Source: Polynucleobacter meluiroseus
GTDB taxonomy: Bacteria; Pseudomonadota; Gammaproteobacteria; Burkholderiales; Burkholderiaceae
Direction: 5' to 3'
DNA length: 64,000 bases
NCBI GenBank assembly: GCA_945881875.1
Contig: CAMCVH010000002.1
Location: forward strand, 62,001 to 126,000
The notes beneath the pieces were generated by a model. It worked only from the letters and a program-made list of their open reading frames with translations. It made no database searches and was not told the origin of the DNA. Positions 56,356-64,000 of the stretch are shown here, one piece after another (position 1 is the stretch's first letter; each line of letters begins with the position of its first letter). Position numbers and translations under genes: made by a program.

Positions 56356-56381
56356 GCATTTAGAGTAATCTAGGAGAAGGT

Positions 56382-57407
56382 ATGAGAATTACAATAAAAA
56401 ACTTGCTTGCTTGCGTGGTCTTGTCTTTGTCAGCATCGTTTGCGATCGCTCAAGGTGCAGCTCCTCAAGTTGAATCAGTCAATATCCTTGAAGTAAGTAA
56501 AGACGTTCAAGCGCAACGCGAAGCTGGGGAAAGTAAGCCAGGCAGCAATCAACCTATTTGGAAGAATGCTAATTCTGATGTAGCTCACAGTGTTAATTTC
56601 CCGAATAAGGAAATGGGTGTTTTGATTCAAAAATCAGGGCAGCAGTGGCGCTTGATTCGTAACGGTGTTATCACTGTATTTGGCGGTTGGTTGTTAATGA
56701 TCGCTGCTGGTGCAATTTTGGCAGTGTTCGTTCTCAAAGGAACTATCAAGCTTAAAGAGCCGATTTCAGGCAAGTTGATGCAGCGATTTAGCAGTGTTGA
56801 GAGATTTTCACACTGGTTGATGGCTATCAGCTTCGTTGCTTTGGCAATTACTGGTATTTTCATTCTCTGGGGCAAGTTCTTTATGTTGCCGATCATTGGT
56901 GGTACTGCTTACGGTGCCCTTTTATTGGTAATGAAGAACATCCACAACTTTGCTGGCCCGCTGTTTACGGCGTCCACGGTTCTTTTCTTTGTTATTTATG
57001 TTAAAGATAACCTTCCAACAAAAGACGATTTTGTTTGGTTAATGTCTTTCGGTGGCATGCTATCAGGTAAGCACATCCCTTCACATCGTTTTAACGCTGG
57101 TGAGAAGTTCTGGTTTTGGGGTGGTGTAACAGCTCTTGGTCTTTTAGTTTCTGCATCAGGTTGGATTTTAGACATGATCGTGCCAGGACTTGATTACTGG
57201 CGTGGAACTATGCAGTTGGCCCATATTGTTCACAGCGCCTCAGCTATCTTGATGACAGTCATGGCTATGGGTCACATTTATATCGGTTCGATTGGTATGC
57301 AAGGTGCTTACCAAGGTATGAGTACTGGTTATGTTGACGAATCATGGGGCAAAGAGCACCATGAACTTTGGTATGACGATGTCAAATCTGGAAAAATTCA
57401 GAAGTAA
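56382..57407 (+). CDS. fdhC: formate dehydrogenase cytochrome b subunit
   Basis: 341-residue membrane subunit that takes electrons from FdhB to quinone. A cleavable signal (MRITIKNLLACVVLSLSASF, ending near AIAQ) is followed by a periplasmic segment to about residue 95, then about five membrane helices. Likely haem-ligand His lie in SSVERFSHWLMAISF (about 140), MKNIHNFAGPLF (about 190) and the LAHIVHSASAILMTVMAMGHIYIG helix (about 282). It is longer at the N-terminus than E. coli FdnI. The signal sequence and soluble N-terminal part are features of the FdoI/gamma family in this cluster type. Confidence 0.92.
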   Translation: MRITIKNLLACVVLSLSASFAIAQGAAPQVESVNILEVSKDVQAQREAGESKPGSNQPIWKNANSDVAHSVNFPNKEMGVLIQKSGQQWRLIRNGVITVFGGWLLMIAAGAILAVFVLKGTIKLKEPISGKLMQRFSSVERFSHWLMAISFVALAITGIFILWGKFFMLPIIGGTAYGALLLVMKNIHNFAGPLFTASTVLFFVIYVKDNLPTKDDFVWLMSFGGMLSGKHIPSHRFNAGEKFWFWGGVTALGLLVSASGWILDMIVPGLDYWRGTMQLAHIVHSASAILMTVMAMGHIYIGSIGMQGAYQGMSTGYVDESWGKEHHELWYDDVKSGKIQK

Positions 57408-57423
57408 TTAAAGGATATAAATC

Positions 57424-57675
57424 ATGAAAAAAATAACATTAATATTGATGACTCTTTTATCAAGCGTTGCCTTTGCAAAGTTACCAGCACCAACACCAGA
57501 AGCAGCTGCCGCTGCTGATTTAGCGAAAGCTAGAACCGACCATGCTGGTAAGGTTGGTGGTTATCAACTTTGTTTATCTCAAAATGATGTAGCTGGAAAG
57601 TATAAGAAAGCTGGCGCTCCTGCTCCAGCCGCATGTACAAATCCTGGTCCTTTTGTAGCTCCTGCAGCTAAGTAA
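57424..57675 (+). CDS. small secreted protein after fdhC, unknown function
   Basis: 83 residues. A Sec signal (MKKITLILMTLLSSVAFA) leaves a mature protein of about 65 residues rich in Ala, Pro and Lys, with two Cys (in GYQLCLSQNDVAG and APAACTNPG) that could form a disulfide. AAAGGA precedes the ATG, 16 bases after fdhC, and a strong terminator follows. It closes the fdh structural operon. I do not recognise a family. Confidence 0.8.
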   Translation: MKKITLILMTLLSSVAFAKLPAPTPEAAAAADLAKARTDHAGKVGGYQLCLSQNDVAGKYKKAGAPAPAACTNPGPFVAPAAK

Positions 57676-57685
57676 TTAGTTCTAT

Positions 57686-57727
57686 ATCAGTCACTAAGAC
57701 AAGCTCTTAGTGACTGATTTTTTTTAC
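57686..57727 (+). terminator. intrinsic terminator of the fdh structural operon
   Basis: ATCAGTCACTAAGA, loop CAAGC, TCTTAGTGACTGAT: a perfect 14-bp stem followed by a run of T. It separates the fdh structural genes from fdhD. Confidence 0.95.
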
Positions 57728-57746
57728 CCTTTTTTTAGAGCTTCCT

Positions 57747-58580
57747 TTGGTTAAACTCACTCAAGCCGTTGCTCCCCTAACTCACGAAGTTGAAGTGATT
57801 GATGAAAAGGGTCGCAAGAAAACCAGCCATATCCCCGGTGAGCGACCACTCACTATCTATCTTGATAAAAAAGAATTAGTGACCCTTATGACTATGGGGG
57901 GTGCACCTGAGGCTTTGGTTTTAGGCTACTTGCGCAATCAGCGATTGGTGCCATCTATCGAGATGATTGAAAGTATTCAGGTAGATTGGGAAACTGAATC
58001 TGTTGCTGTTAAAACAAATGGTAATACTGTCAATATTGAAGAAAAAACAAGTCGTCGTGTCGTCACGACTGGTTGTGGCCAAGGTACCGTCTTTGGTGGC
58101 CTGCTAGACGATATTGATAAGATCAGACTATCTGATACAGCAAAGATCGAACAGTCAGCTATTTATCAAATTGTTGACCATATCAGAACAAGAGACTCTA
58201 TCTATAAACAAGCTGGTTCGGTTCATGCCTGCGCTGTTTTTAAAAACTGCGGTGATCATGCTGAATTAATGCACTTTATAGAGGATGTAGGTCGTCATAA
58301 TGCTGTAGATTCAATTGCGGGATTAATGTGGTTGAATCAACAGGCCGGGGAAGATCTTATTTTTTATACAACGGGCCGACTCACATCTGAGATGGTTATC
58401 AAAGGTGCTCAGATGGGGATACCGTTTTTATTGTCACGTTCTGGTGTTACTGCTATGGGTTTAGATATGGCCAATCAAGTGAAGTTAACTTTATTAGGCC
58501 GTTGTAGTGGTGAACATTATTTAGTTTACAGCGGTGTTGATCGCATAATTCAAGGGTCTACAAATGTCCATACCGCGTGA
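57747..58580 (+). CDS. fdhD: formate dehydrogenase sulfurtransferase FdhD
   Basis: Passes sulfur from a cysteine desulfurase to the Mo cofactor of formate dehydrogenase. The 277 residues have the FdhD pattern: GERPLTIYLDKKELVTLMT, TTGCGQGTVFGG near residue 110, SVHACAVF, EDVGRHNAVDSIAG and YTTGRLTSEMVIKGAQMGIP. The start is TTG at 57747. Only Cys110 remains of the CxxC loop known from E. coli FdhD; the second position is Gly. It overlaps mobA by 17 bases. Confidence 0.93.
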   Translation: MVKLTQAVAPLTHEVEVIDEKGRKKTSHIPGERPLTIYLDKKELVTLMTMGGAPEALVLGYLRNQRLVPSIEMIESIQVDWETESVAVKTNGNTVNIEEKTSRRVVTTGCGQGTVFGGLLDDIDKIRLSDTAKIEQSAIYQIVDHIRTRDSIYKQAGSVHACAVFKNCGDHAELMHFIEDVGRHNAVDSIAGLMWLNQQAGEDLIFYTTGRLTSEMVIKGAQMGIPFLLSRSGVTAMGLDMANQVKLTLLGRCSGEHYLVYSGVDRIIQGSTNVHTA

Positions 58581-59160
58581 GTTAATTGCTGGGCTAGTTC
58601 TATCAGGTGGTCGTGGCCAAAGAATGGGTGGAGCTGACAAGGGTTTGCAGCCTTTTCAAGGTGCACCTATGGTTATGCATACGCTGATGCGTTTAGAACC
58701 CCAAGTTGACGTCTTAAGTGTCAACGCTAATAGAAATTTAGCGGCATATGAGTCATTGGGTTCTACGGTAATACCAGATTCCATTGGCGACTTTGCTGGC
58801 CCTCTTGCTGGATTCCAGGCGGGATTAGAGATGTGTGAACACGTCTATATGGTGACTGTTCCATGTGACTCACCAAGGTTCCCTTCGAATTTAGTTGAGA
58901 AGTTATCTGAAGCCCTTTTGATACAAGATCTTGATATTGCTTATGCAGCGACGATGGAAGACGGAAAAGTCATGACTCATCCTGTCTTTTGTCTGATGAA
59001 ATCAACTACCATTACTTCATTGACAACTTTTTTGGGTGGCGGCGGCCGCAAGATTGACGAATGGTTCAAATTTAATAAAACAGCATCTGTCATTTTTGAT
59101 GATGCAGCTGCTTTTGCAAATATTAATACTCATGAAGAGTTACGTAAATTACAAAAATAA
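58564..59160 (+). CDS. mobA: molybdenum cofactor guanylyltransferase
   Basis: Adds GMP to Mo-molybdopterin to make the MGD cofactor that FdhA needs. The 198 residues start with LIAGLVLSGGRGQRMGGADKGL, the nucleotide-binding motif, then PDSIGDFAGPLAGFQAGLE and VPCDSPRFPSNLVEKL. Its translation is coupled to fdhD by overlap, which ties cofactor supply to enzyme maturation. Confidence 0.94.
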   Translation: MSIPRELIAGLVLSGGRGQRMGGADKGLQPFQGAPMVMHTLMRLEPQVDVLSVNANRNLAAYESLGSTVIPDSIGDFAGPLAGFQAGLEMCEHVYMVTVPCDSPRFPSNLVEKLSEALLIQDLDIAYAATMEDGKVMTHPVFCLMKSTTITSLTTFLGGGGRKIDEWFKFNKTASVIFDDAAAFANINTHEELRKLQK

Positions 59161-59243
59161 ATCTAAGCACTGACCATCTGTCAATCCATCCGCGACTTTC
59201 AAAATCTATCAAGTGCTAGCATGGTTATGTCAAAATACAGGTT

Positions 59244-59813
59244 ATGACTATTAAATCTGACCGTTGGATCCGTGAGATGTGCCAGAAGCACGAAATGATT
59301 GCGCCGTATGATCCTGGCCAAGTTCGACAGGATAAAGCCGGCAATAGAATTGTGAGCTACGGTACATCAAGCTATGGCTATGACATCCGTTGTGCGGATG
59401 AATTTAAGATTTTCACCAATATCAACAGTACTATCGTTGATCCTAAGAATTTTGATGAAAAATCTTTTGTTGATTTTAAGGGGGATGTTTGCATCATCCC
59501 TCCTAATTCTTTTGCTTTAGCTCGTACGGTTGAATATTTTAAGATTCCAAGAAGCGTTCTGACTGTTTGTTTAGGCAAGAGCACCTATGCTCGTTGCGGC
59601 ATTATTGTGAACGTCACTCCTTTTGAGCCAGAGTGGGAAGGTTATGTCACATTGGAATTCTCAAACACGACCCCACTTCCAGCCAAGATCTATGCCAATG
59701 AAGGTTGTGCCCAGGTTTTGTTCTTTGAGAGTGATGAGATTTGTGAAACTTCTTATAAAGACCGTGGTGGTAAATATCAGGGGCAGGTTGGCGTAACCCT
59801 TCCTAAAACCTAA
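59244..59813 (+). CDS. dcd: dCTP deaminase
   Basis: Makes dUTP from dCTP on the route to dTTP. The 189 residues match Dcd throughout: [57 protein letters not shown] and the active-site [20 protein letters not shown]. It stands alone, 83 bases after mobA. Confidence 0.96.
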   Translation: MTIKSDRWIREMCQKHEMIAPYDPGQVRQDKAGNRIVSYGTSSYGYDIRCADEFKIFTNINSTIVDPKNFDEKSFVDFKGDVCIIPPNSFALARTVEYFKIPRSVLTVCLGKSTYARCGIIVNVTPFEPEWEGYVTLEFSNTTPLPAKIYANEGCAQVLFFESDEICETSYKDRGGKYQGQVGVTLPKT

Positions 59814-59823
59814 ACTGAGCTTT

Positions 59824-59846
59824 AAGGGCCTAAATAGACCCTTTTT
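59824..59846 (+). terminator. probable terminator after dcd
   Basis: AAGGG and CCCTT form a short stem with a 10-base loop, followed by a T run. It lies 10 bases after the dcd stop. Short stem, so moderate confidence. Confidence 0.45.
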
Positions 59847-59937
59847 GTCCTATTTCCTAAGTAATATGTAAAAGTGCTGGCCCTTAAAGAGTCAGCTGTT
59901 GCTATTGAGCCAAGATTAAGTAAAGAATTTGTGCCCA

Positions 59938-59957
59938 ATATCTATTTTTATAGATAT
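59938..59957. promoter_or_regulatory. perfect inverted repeat upstream of the decarboxylase gene
   Basis: ATATCTAT, TTTT, ATAGATAT: a perfect 8-bp dyad 60 bases before the decarboxylase start. The 204-base gap (59814-60017) contains no gene. It may be an operator, or part of the promoter given its A+T content. Confidence 0.45.
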
Positions 59958-59977
59958 AGTCACGTTTTTAAGAGAAA

Positions 59978-59999
59978 GCCCCATACTCAATGGAGGGGC
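59978..59999 (+). other. 5' leader hairpin of the decarboxylase mRNA
   Basis: GCCCC and GGGGC form a G+C-rich stem with a 12-base loop just before the ribosome-binding site (GGGAGTT). Within the loop an alternative CCAT/ATGG pairing is possible. It could modulate translation or mRNA stability. Confidence 0.45.
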
Positions 60000-60017
60000 G
60001 TCAGCTAGGGAGTTGTT

Positions 60018-62267
60018 ATGAAGTTTCGTTTTCCTGTAGTCATTATTGACGAGGATTTTCGTACTGAGAATATCTCAGGTTCAGGTGCGCGCGCCCTGGC
60101 TGAAGCGATTGAAAAAGAAGGTATGGAAGTTTTAGGTCTAACCAGTTATGGCGACCTGACTTCATTCGCTCAACAAGCGGCTAGAGCTTCCTGCTTCATT
60201 CTATCGATTGACGACGAAGAGTTCGGGGCCGGATCGCCTGCTGAAGTTGATACGGCGCTATACGGCCTAAGAGCTTTTGTAGCAGAGGTACGTAAACGTA
60301 ACGAAGAAATTCCAATTTTCTTGTACGGTGAGACAAGAACATCTCGCCACATTCCGAATGATGTGTTGCGTCAACTTCACGGTTTCATTCATATGAATGA
60401 AGATACGCCAGAATTCGTAGCTCGTACGATTATTCGTGAGTCAAAAGTTTATTTAGATTCCTTGGCGCCTCCATTTTTTAAAGCATTAACTCATTACGCA
60501 TCAGACGGGTCGTATTCTTGGCATTGCCCAGGCCACTCTGGCGGCGTTGCATTTTTAAAGAGTCCAGTTGGGCAAATGTTCCATCAGTTCTTTGGCGAAA
60601 ACATGTTGCGCGCAGACGTATGTAACGCGGTTGACGAACTAGGTCAGTTGTTAGACCACACCGGCCCCGTTGCTGCCAGTGAGCGCAATGCAGCGCGTAT
60701 TTTTAATGCCGATCATTTGTTCTTTGTAACCAACGGAACATCTACTTCAAACAAGATCGTTTGGCATTCAACAGTTGCGCCAGGAGACATTGTTGTTGTT
60801 GACCGTAACTGTCATAAATCGATTTTGCATGCCATCATGATGACAGGCGCTATTCCTGTTTTCTTAATGCCGACTCGTAATCATTACGGCATTATTGGTC
60901 CGATTCCAAAAGAAGAGTTTGATTGGAAAACCATTCAGAAAAAGATTGATAACAATCCTTTCATTTTGGATAAAAAGGCCAAGCCCCGCGTTTTAACAAT
61001 TACACAAAGTACCTACGATGGTGTTTTGTATAACGTCGAAACAATCAAAGAAATGTTAGATGGCAAAGTTGACACTTTGCATTTCGACGAAGCTTGGTTG
61101 CCGCACGCGACTTTCCATGATTTCTACAAAGATATGCACGCCATTGGTAAGGATCGTCCGCGCTCAAAAGAAAGCATGGTCTTTTCAACTCAGTCAACAC
61201 ATAAGCTATTAGCTGGCTTATCTCAAGCATCTCAAATTTTGGTGCAAGATTCAGAATCTAATAAGTTAGATAACGATTGCTTTAATGAAGCCTATTTGAT
61301 GCATACATCAACTAGCCCGCAGTACGCCATCATTGCATCACTCGACGTAGCAGCTGCAATGATGGAGCCTCCTGGTGGTACAGCCCTGGTTCACGAATCA
61401 ATCGCTGAATCATTAGACTTCCGCCGTGCTATGCGTAAGGTGGATGAAGAGTGGGGAGCCGATTGGTGGTTCAAGGTTTGGGGTCCAGAGTACCTTTCAG
61501 ATGAAGGTATCGGTGAGCGCGAAGATTGGGTATTAAAAGCAGGTGAGCGTTGGCATGACTTTGGTCAACTGGCTGACGGATTTAATATGCTTGACCCAAT
61601 CAAGGCAACGATCATCACCCCTGGCTTAGAGATGGATGGCGATATTGCTGATGCGGGTATCCCAGCAAGTATTGTCACTAAATACTTAGCAGAGCACGGT
61701 GTCATTGTTGAGAAGACTGGTTTGTATTCATTCTTCATCATGTTCACTATCGGTATTACTAAAGGTCGTTGGAACACTTTAGTAACAACCTTGCAACAAT
61801 TTAAAGATGACTACGATAAGAATCAGCCTTTATGGCGTGTTCTTCCAGAGTTCATTATTAAGTATCCACGTTATGAGCGGGTTGGCTTGCGTGATTTATG
61901 CCAACAGATTCATCAAGTCTACAAAAAGTATGATGTTGCTCGCATGACAACTGAAATGTATTTGTCAGACATGATTCCTGCTATGAAGCCATCTGATGCT
62001 TGGGCCAAAATGGCGCATCGTGATATTGAACGTGTTCAGATTGACAGCTTAGAAGGTCGTGTCACAGCCATGTTGGTAACGCCTTACCCTCCAGGTATTC
62101 CGTTATTGATTCCTGGTGAGCGATTCAATAAACGAATTGTTGATTACCTAAAATTTACTCGCGACTTTAATGAACAGTTCCCTGGATTTGAGACTGATGT
62201 TCATGGTCTTGTTAAAGGTGAGCTCAACGGTCGTAAAGAGTATTACGTTGATTGCGTCAAAAGCTAA
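60018..62267 (+). CDS. PLP-dependent ornithine/lysine/arginine decarboxylase (group III)
   Basis: 749-residue enzyme of the Orn/Lys/Arg decarboxylase major family that makes putrescine, cadaverine or agmatine. It has an N-terminal response-regulator-like wing domain (about 1-150), a PLP domain with SWHCPGHSGGVAFLKSPVG and FFVTNGTSTSNKIVWHST, and the Schiff-base Lys in FSTQSTHKLLAGLSQASQ (Lys about residue 397). The C-terminal domain is complete. Similarity to AdiA, LdcC and SpeC types leaves the substrate open. No amino acid/amine antiporter gene is adjacent, so a biosynthetic rather than acid-resistance role is more likely. Confidence 0.9.
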   Translation: MKFRFPVVIIDEDFRTENISGSGARALAEAIEKEGMEVLGLTSYGDLTSFAQQAARASCFILSIDDEEFGAGSPAEVDTALYGLRAFVAEVRKRNEEIPIFLYGETRTSRHIPNDVLRQLHGFIHMNEDTPEFVARTIIRESKVYLDSLAPPFFKALTHYASDGSYSWHCPGHSGGVAFLKSPVGQMFHQFFGENMLRADVCNAVDELGQLLDHTGPVAASERNAARIFNADHLFFVTNGTSTSNKIVWHSTVAPGDIVVVDRNCHKSILHAIMMTGAIPVFLMPTRNHYGIIGPIPKEEFDWKTIQKKIDNNPFILDKKAKPRVLTITQSTYDGVLYNVETIKEMLDGKVDTLHFDEAWLPHATFHDFYKDMHAIGKDRPRSKESMVFSTQSTHKLLAGLSQASQILVQDSESNKLDNDCFNEAYLMHTSTSPQYAIIASLDVAAAMMEPPGGTALVHESIAESLDFRRAMRKVDEEWGADWWFKVWGPEYLSDEGIGEREDWVLKAGERWHDFGQLADGFNMLDPIKATIITPGLEMDGDIADAGIPASIVTKYLAEHGVIVEKTGLYSFFIMFTIGITKGRWNTLVTTLQQFKDDYDKNQPLWRVLPEFIIKYPRYERVGLRDLCQQIHQVYKKYDVARMTTEMYLSDMIPAMKPSDAWAKMAHRDIERVQIDSLEGRVTAMLVTPYPPGIPLLIPGERFNKRIVDYLKFTRDFNEQFPGFETDVHGLVKGELNGRKEYYVDCVKS

Positions 62268-62292
62268 TTTATTCAATGCAAGCAACTTAAAT

Positions 62293-62325
62293 AAAAAGGC
62301 TCACTGATGTGAGCCTTTTTATTTT
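62293..62325. terminator. intrinsic terminator, probably bidirectional
   Basis: AAAAAGGCTCAC, loop TGAT, GTGAGCCTTTTT: a perfect 12-bp stem flanked by A and T tracts, between the convergent decarboxylase and argH genes. Confidence 0.95.
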
Positions 62326-62342
62326 GTTGATCTAAAAAATCA

Positions 62343-63779
62343 TTAACCCAAAGTTTTTCTATAAGCAGCAATAGCTTTTTTGACTTGCTCGGGTGCAGTG
62401 CCACCAATGTGATTTCGGCTATTAACAGAACCTTCGAGCGTTAAAAATTCAAATGCATCTTGTTCAATTAAATGAGCGTTACTGCCAAGACCGCATGCTA
62501 TACGCAAATCTTCTAAAGATAGATCTGATAGATCACAGCCTTTGTTAGAGCAAGCTTTAACTGCGTGCGCCACAGCTTCATGGGCATCACGGAATGGTAG
62601 TCCTTTTTTAACTAGGTAATCAGCCAGATCAGTAGCCGTTGCAAAACCTTGAAGAGCGGCAGCCCTCATAGCCTCTGCTTTGACTTGAATGTGGGGCACC
62701 ATATCTGCAAAGATACGTAAGGTGTCACGTAAGGTATCCGCAGAATCAAACAAAGGCTCTTTATCTTCTTGATTATCTTTGTTGTAGGCCAGAGGCTGAC
62801 CTTTCATCAAAGTTAACAATGCAATGAGATTGCCATTGACGCGACCAGTTTTGCCACGAGCTAATTCTGGAACATCAGGGTTCTTTTTCTGAGGCATGAT
62901 GGAGCTACCAGTACAGAAGCGATCAGGTAAATCAATAAATCCGACACGTGGGTTCATCCAAAGAATTAACTCTTCAGATAAACGTGATATGTGAGTCATG
63001 GCTAAAGAGGCTGCAGCGCAAAACTCTATGGCGAAGTCTCTGTCAGAGACCGCATCTAAAGAGTTATGACAAACGCCATCAAAACCTAATGTCTTAGCAA
63101 CGCGTTCACGATCGATGGGGTAGCTGGTTCCTGCTAATGCTGCTGAACCAAGGGGTAAACGATTAACCCGTTTACGGCAATCCGTTAAACGTTCAGCATC
63201 ACGAGCAAACATCTCCGCATAAGCCATCATGTGGTGACCGAAGGTGATAGGTTGAGCTACTTGAAGATGAGTAAAGCCTGGCATGATTGTTTCAGCATGC
63301 TTTTCAGCTAAGTTAACCATTCCTGATCTAAGTGCAGTCAGTTCAGTTTGGATGTCATCAATCGCGCCACGTAACCATAAACGAATATCAGTAGCAACTT
63401 GGTCGTTACGTGAGCGACCTGTGTGTAGACGTTTACCGGCATCGCCAACCAGTTTAGTTAAGCGTGCTTCAATATTTAAATGGACGTCTTCAAGGGCAAG
63501 CTCCCACGTAAAGGTGCCATCTTTCATTTCAGAAAGTATCTGAGACATGCCTTTTTGGATCTGCGCATAATCTTCCGCACTGATAATCTTTTGTGCAGCA
63601 AGCATTTCAGCGTGAGCTAATGAGCCTTGTATATCCACTAGAGCCATGCGTTTGTCGAAACCAACAGAGGCGGTATATCTTTGCACGAGCTCCGCAACAG
63701 GCTCAGCAAAACGCGCTGACCATGCCTGATCTTTATTGTCTAAAGAGTTTTTATTTTTATCTAAATCTGCCATAAACAT
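62343..63779 (-). CDS. argH: argininosuccinate lyase
   Basis: Last step of arginine synthesis: splits argininosuccinate into arginine and fumarate. The 478 residues contain [36 protein letters not shown] and the superfamily signature [16 protein letters not shown]. The ATG at 63779 has GAGG upstream; an internal ATG at 63773 is possible. It is divergent from hemC, as is usual in Burkholderiales. Confidence 0.96.
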   Translation of the reverse strand: MFMADLDKNKNSLDNKDQAWSARFAEPVAELVQRYTASVGFDKRMALVDIQGSLAHAEMLAAQKIISAEDYAQIQKGMSQILSEMKDGTFTWELALEDVHLNIEARLTKLVGDAGKRLHTGRSRNDQVATDIRLWLRGAIDDIQTELTALRSGMVNLAEKHAETIMPGFTHLQVAQPITFGHHMMAYAEMFARDAERLTDCRKRVNRLPLGSAALAGTSYPIDRERVAKTLGFDGVCHNSLDAVSDRDFAIEFCAAASLAMTHISRLSEELILWMNPRVGFIDLPDRFCTGSSIMPQKKNPDVPELARGKTGRVNGNLIALLTLMKGQPLAYNKDNQEDKEPLFDSADTLRDTLRIFADMVPHIQVKAEAMRAAALQGFATATDLADYLVKKGLPFRDAHEAVAHAVKACSNKGCDLSDLSLEDLRIACGLGSNAHLIEQDAFEFLTLEGSVNSRNHIGGTAPEQVKKAIAAYRKTLG

Positions 63780-63808
63780 TAGTATATTGCCTCAAAGGCT
63801 TTATTCTT

Positions 63809-64000
63809 ATGGTTATGACACAAATTTCTTATCCTAAAAAATTAGTTATTGCCTCACGGGAGAGCCGTTTGGCTATGTGGCAGGCTGAATATGTTCGCGA
63901 TTGCTTGAAAAAGCTCTACCCAGACTGTGATGTCAGCATTTTAGGAATGACGACCCGCGGGGACCAAATTTTGGACCAAACACTATCAAAAGTGGGAGGT
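63809..64000 (+). CDS. hemC: hydroxymethylbilane synthase (5' part only)
   Basis: Porphobilinogen deaminase of haem synthesis; the gene runs past the window end. I translated 64 codons: [20 protein letters not shown], then [13 protein letters not shown] and [20 protein letters not shown], which match the HemC N-terminus including the conserved Arg in ASRESRLA and TTRGD. The start may be 63809 or the ATG at 63815. Confidence 0.95.
   Translation, partial: MVMTQISYPKKLVIASRESRLAMWQAEYVRDCLKKLYPDCDVSILGMTTRGDQILDQTLSKVGG

Overview
The window reads as a continuous piece of chromosome from a free-living betaproteobacterium of the Burkholderiales, most like Polynucleobacter. This rests on A+T-rich coding sequence, gene order (tsaE-amiC, zapB-zapA-6S RNA, DUF3305/DUF3306 beside a formate dehydrogenase), the DUF3460 protein and protein sequences that look Burkholderiaceae-like. 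The genus is an inference. I saw no mobile element, prophage, CRISPR array or rRNA operon. One tRNA, tRNA-Leu(CAA), is present.

Layout. 1-7.4 kb holds a cell-wall amidase (cut by the window start), tsaE, queG, the branched-chain amino acid exporter azlCD, a sulfide-sensor-like ArsR regulator with a DUF2892 membrane protein, a GlcG/HbpS-like protein, a DEAD-box helicase and gluQ. 7.4-15.4 kb holds dnaE, three lipopolysaccharide glycosyltransferases and msbA. 15.4-22.2 kb is a long leftward housekeeping run: rng, maf, rlmH, rsfS, nadD, hemF, purD and yebC, several overlapping by a few bases. 22.3-31.5 kb holds two oxidoreductases, tRNA-Leu, rlmJ, cysB, lptGF, pepA, holC and lgt.

31.5-36.2 kb is a malonate-utilisation operon (matR, matA, a solute-binding protein, matB). 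Its GntR regulator has a TGTATACA-type operator at its start, and a perfect 12-bp hairpin precedes matB. 36.3-38.2 kb holds a TauE/SafE exporter with a small cytochrome c, 6S RNA, zapA and a zapB-like gene. 38.2-43.1 kb is a vitamin B12 uptake locus: a cobalamin riboswitch, btuB, btuC and btuD, with btuF convergent. 43.1-46.7 kb holds panC, scpA, a DUF3460 gene and metG.

46.8-59.2 kb is the most distinctive region. After apbC (an Fe-S carrier) comes a periplasmic formate dehydrogenase cluster: DUF3305, DUF3306, a 703-residue multi-cluster Fe-S protein, a TorD-family chaperone, a tiny Tat-signal protein, FdhA (Cys-type), FdhB, an unassigned lipoprotein, cytochrome b FdhC, an unassigned small secreted protein, fdhD and mobA. 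Together they could mature and export an Mo/W-bis-MGD enzyme that passes formate electrons to the quinone pool. The window ends with dcd, a large PLP-dependent Orn/Lys/Arg decarboxylase with a structured leader, argH and the first part of hemC.

Overall the genes suggest an aerobic heterotroph (oxygen-dependent HemF) that takes up B12, uses malonate and oxidises formate as a supplementary electron source. No clearly new system is proven. The best candidates for undescribed biology are the two small unassigned fdh genes, the large Fe-S fusion protein, the intra-operon terminator in fdh, and the solute-binding protein in the malonate operon that has no membrane partner nearby.
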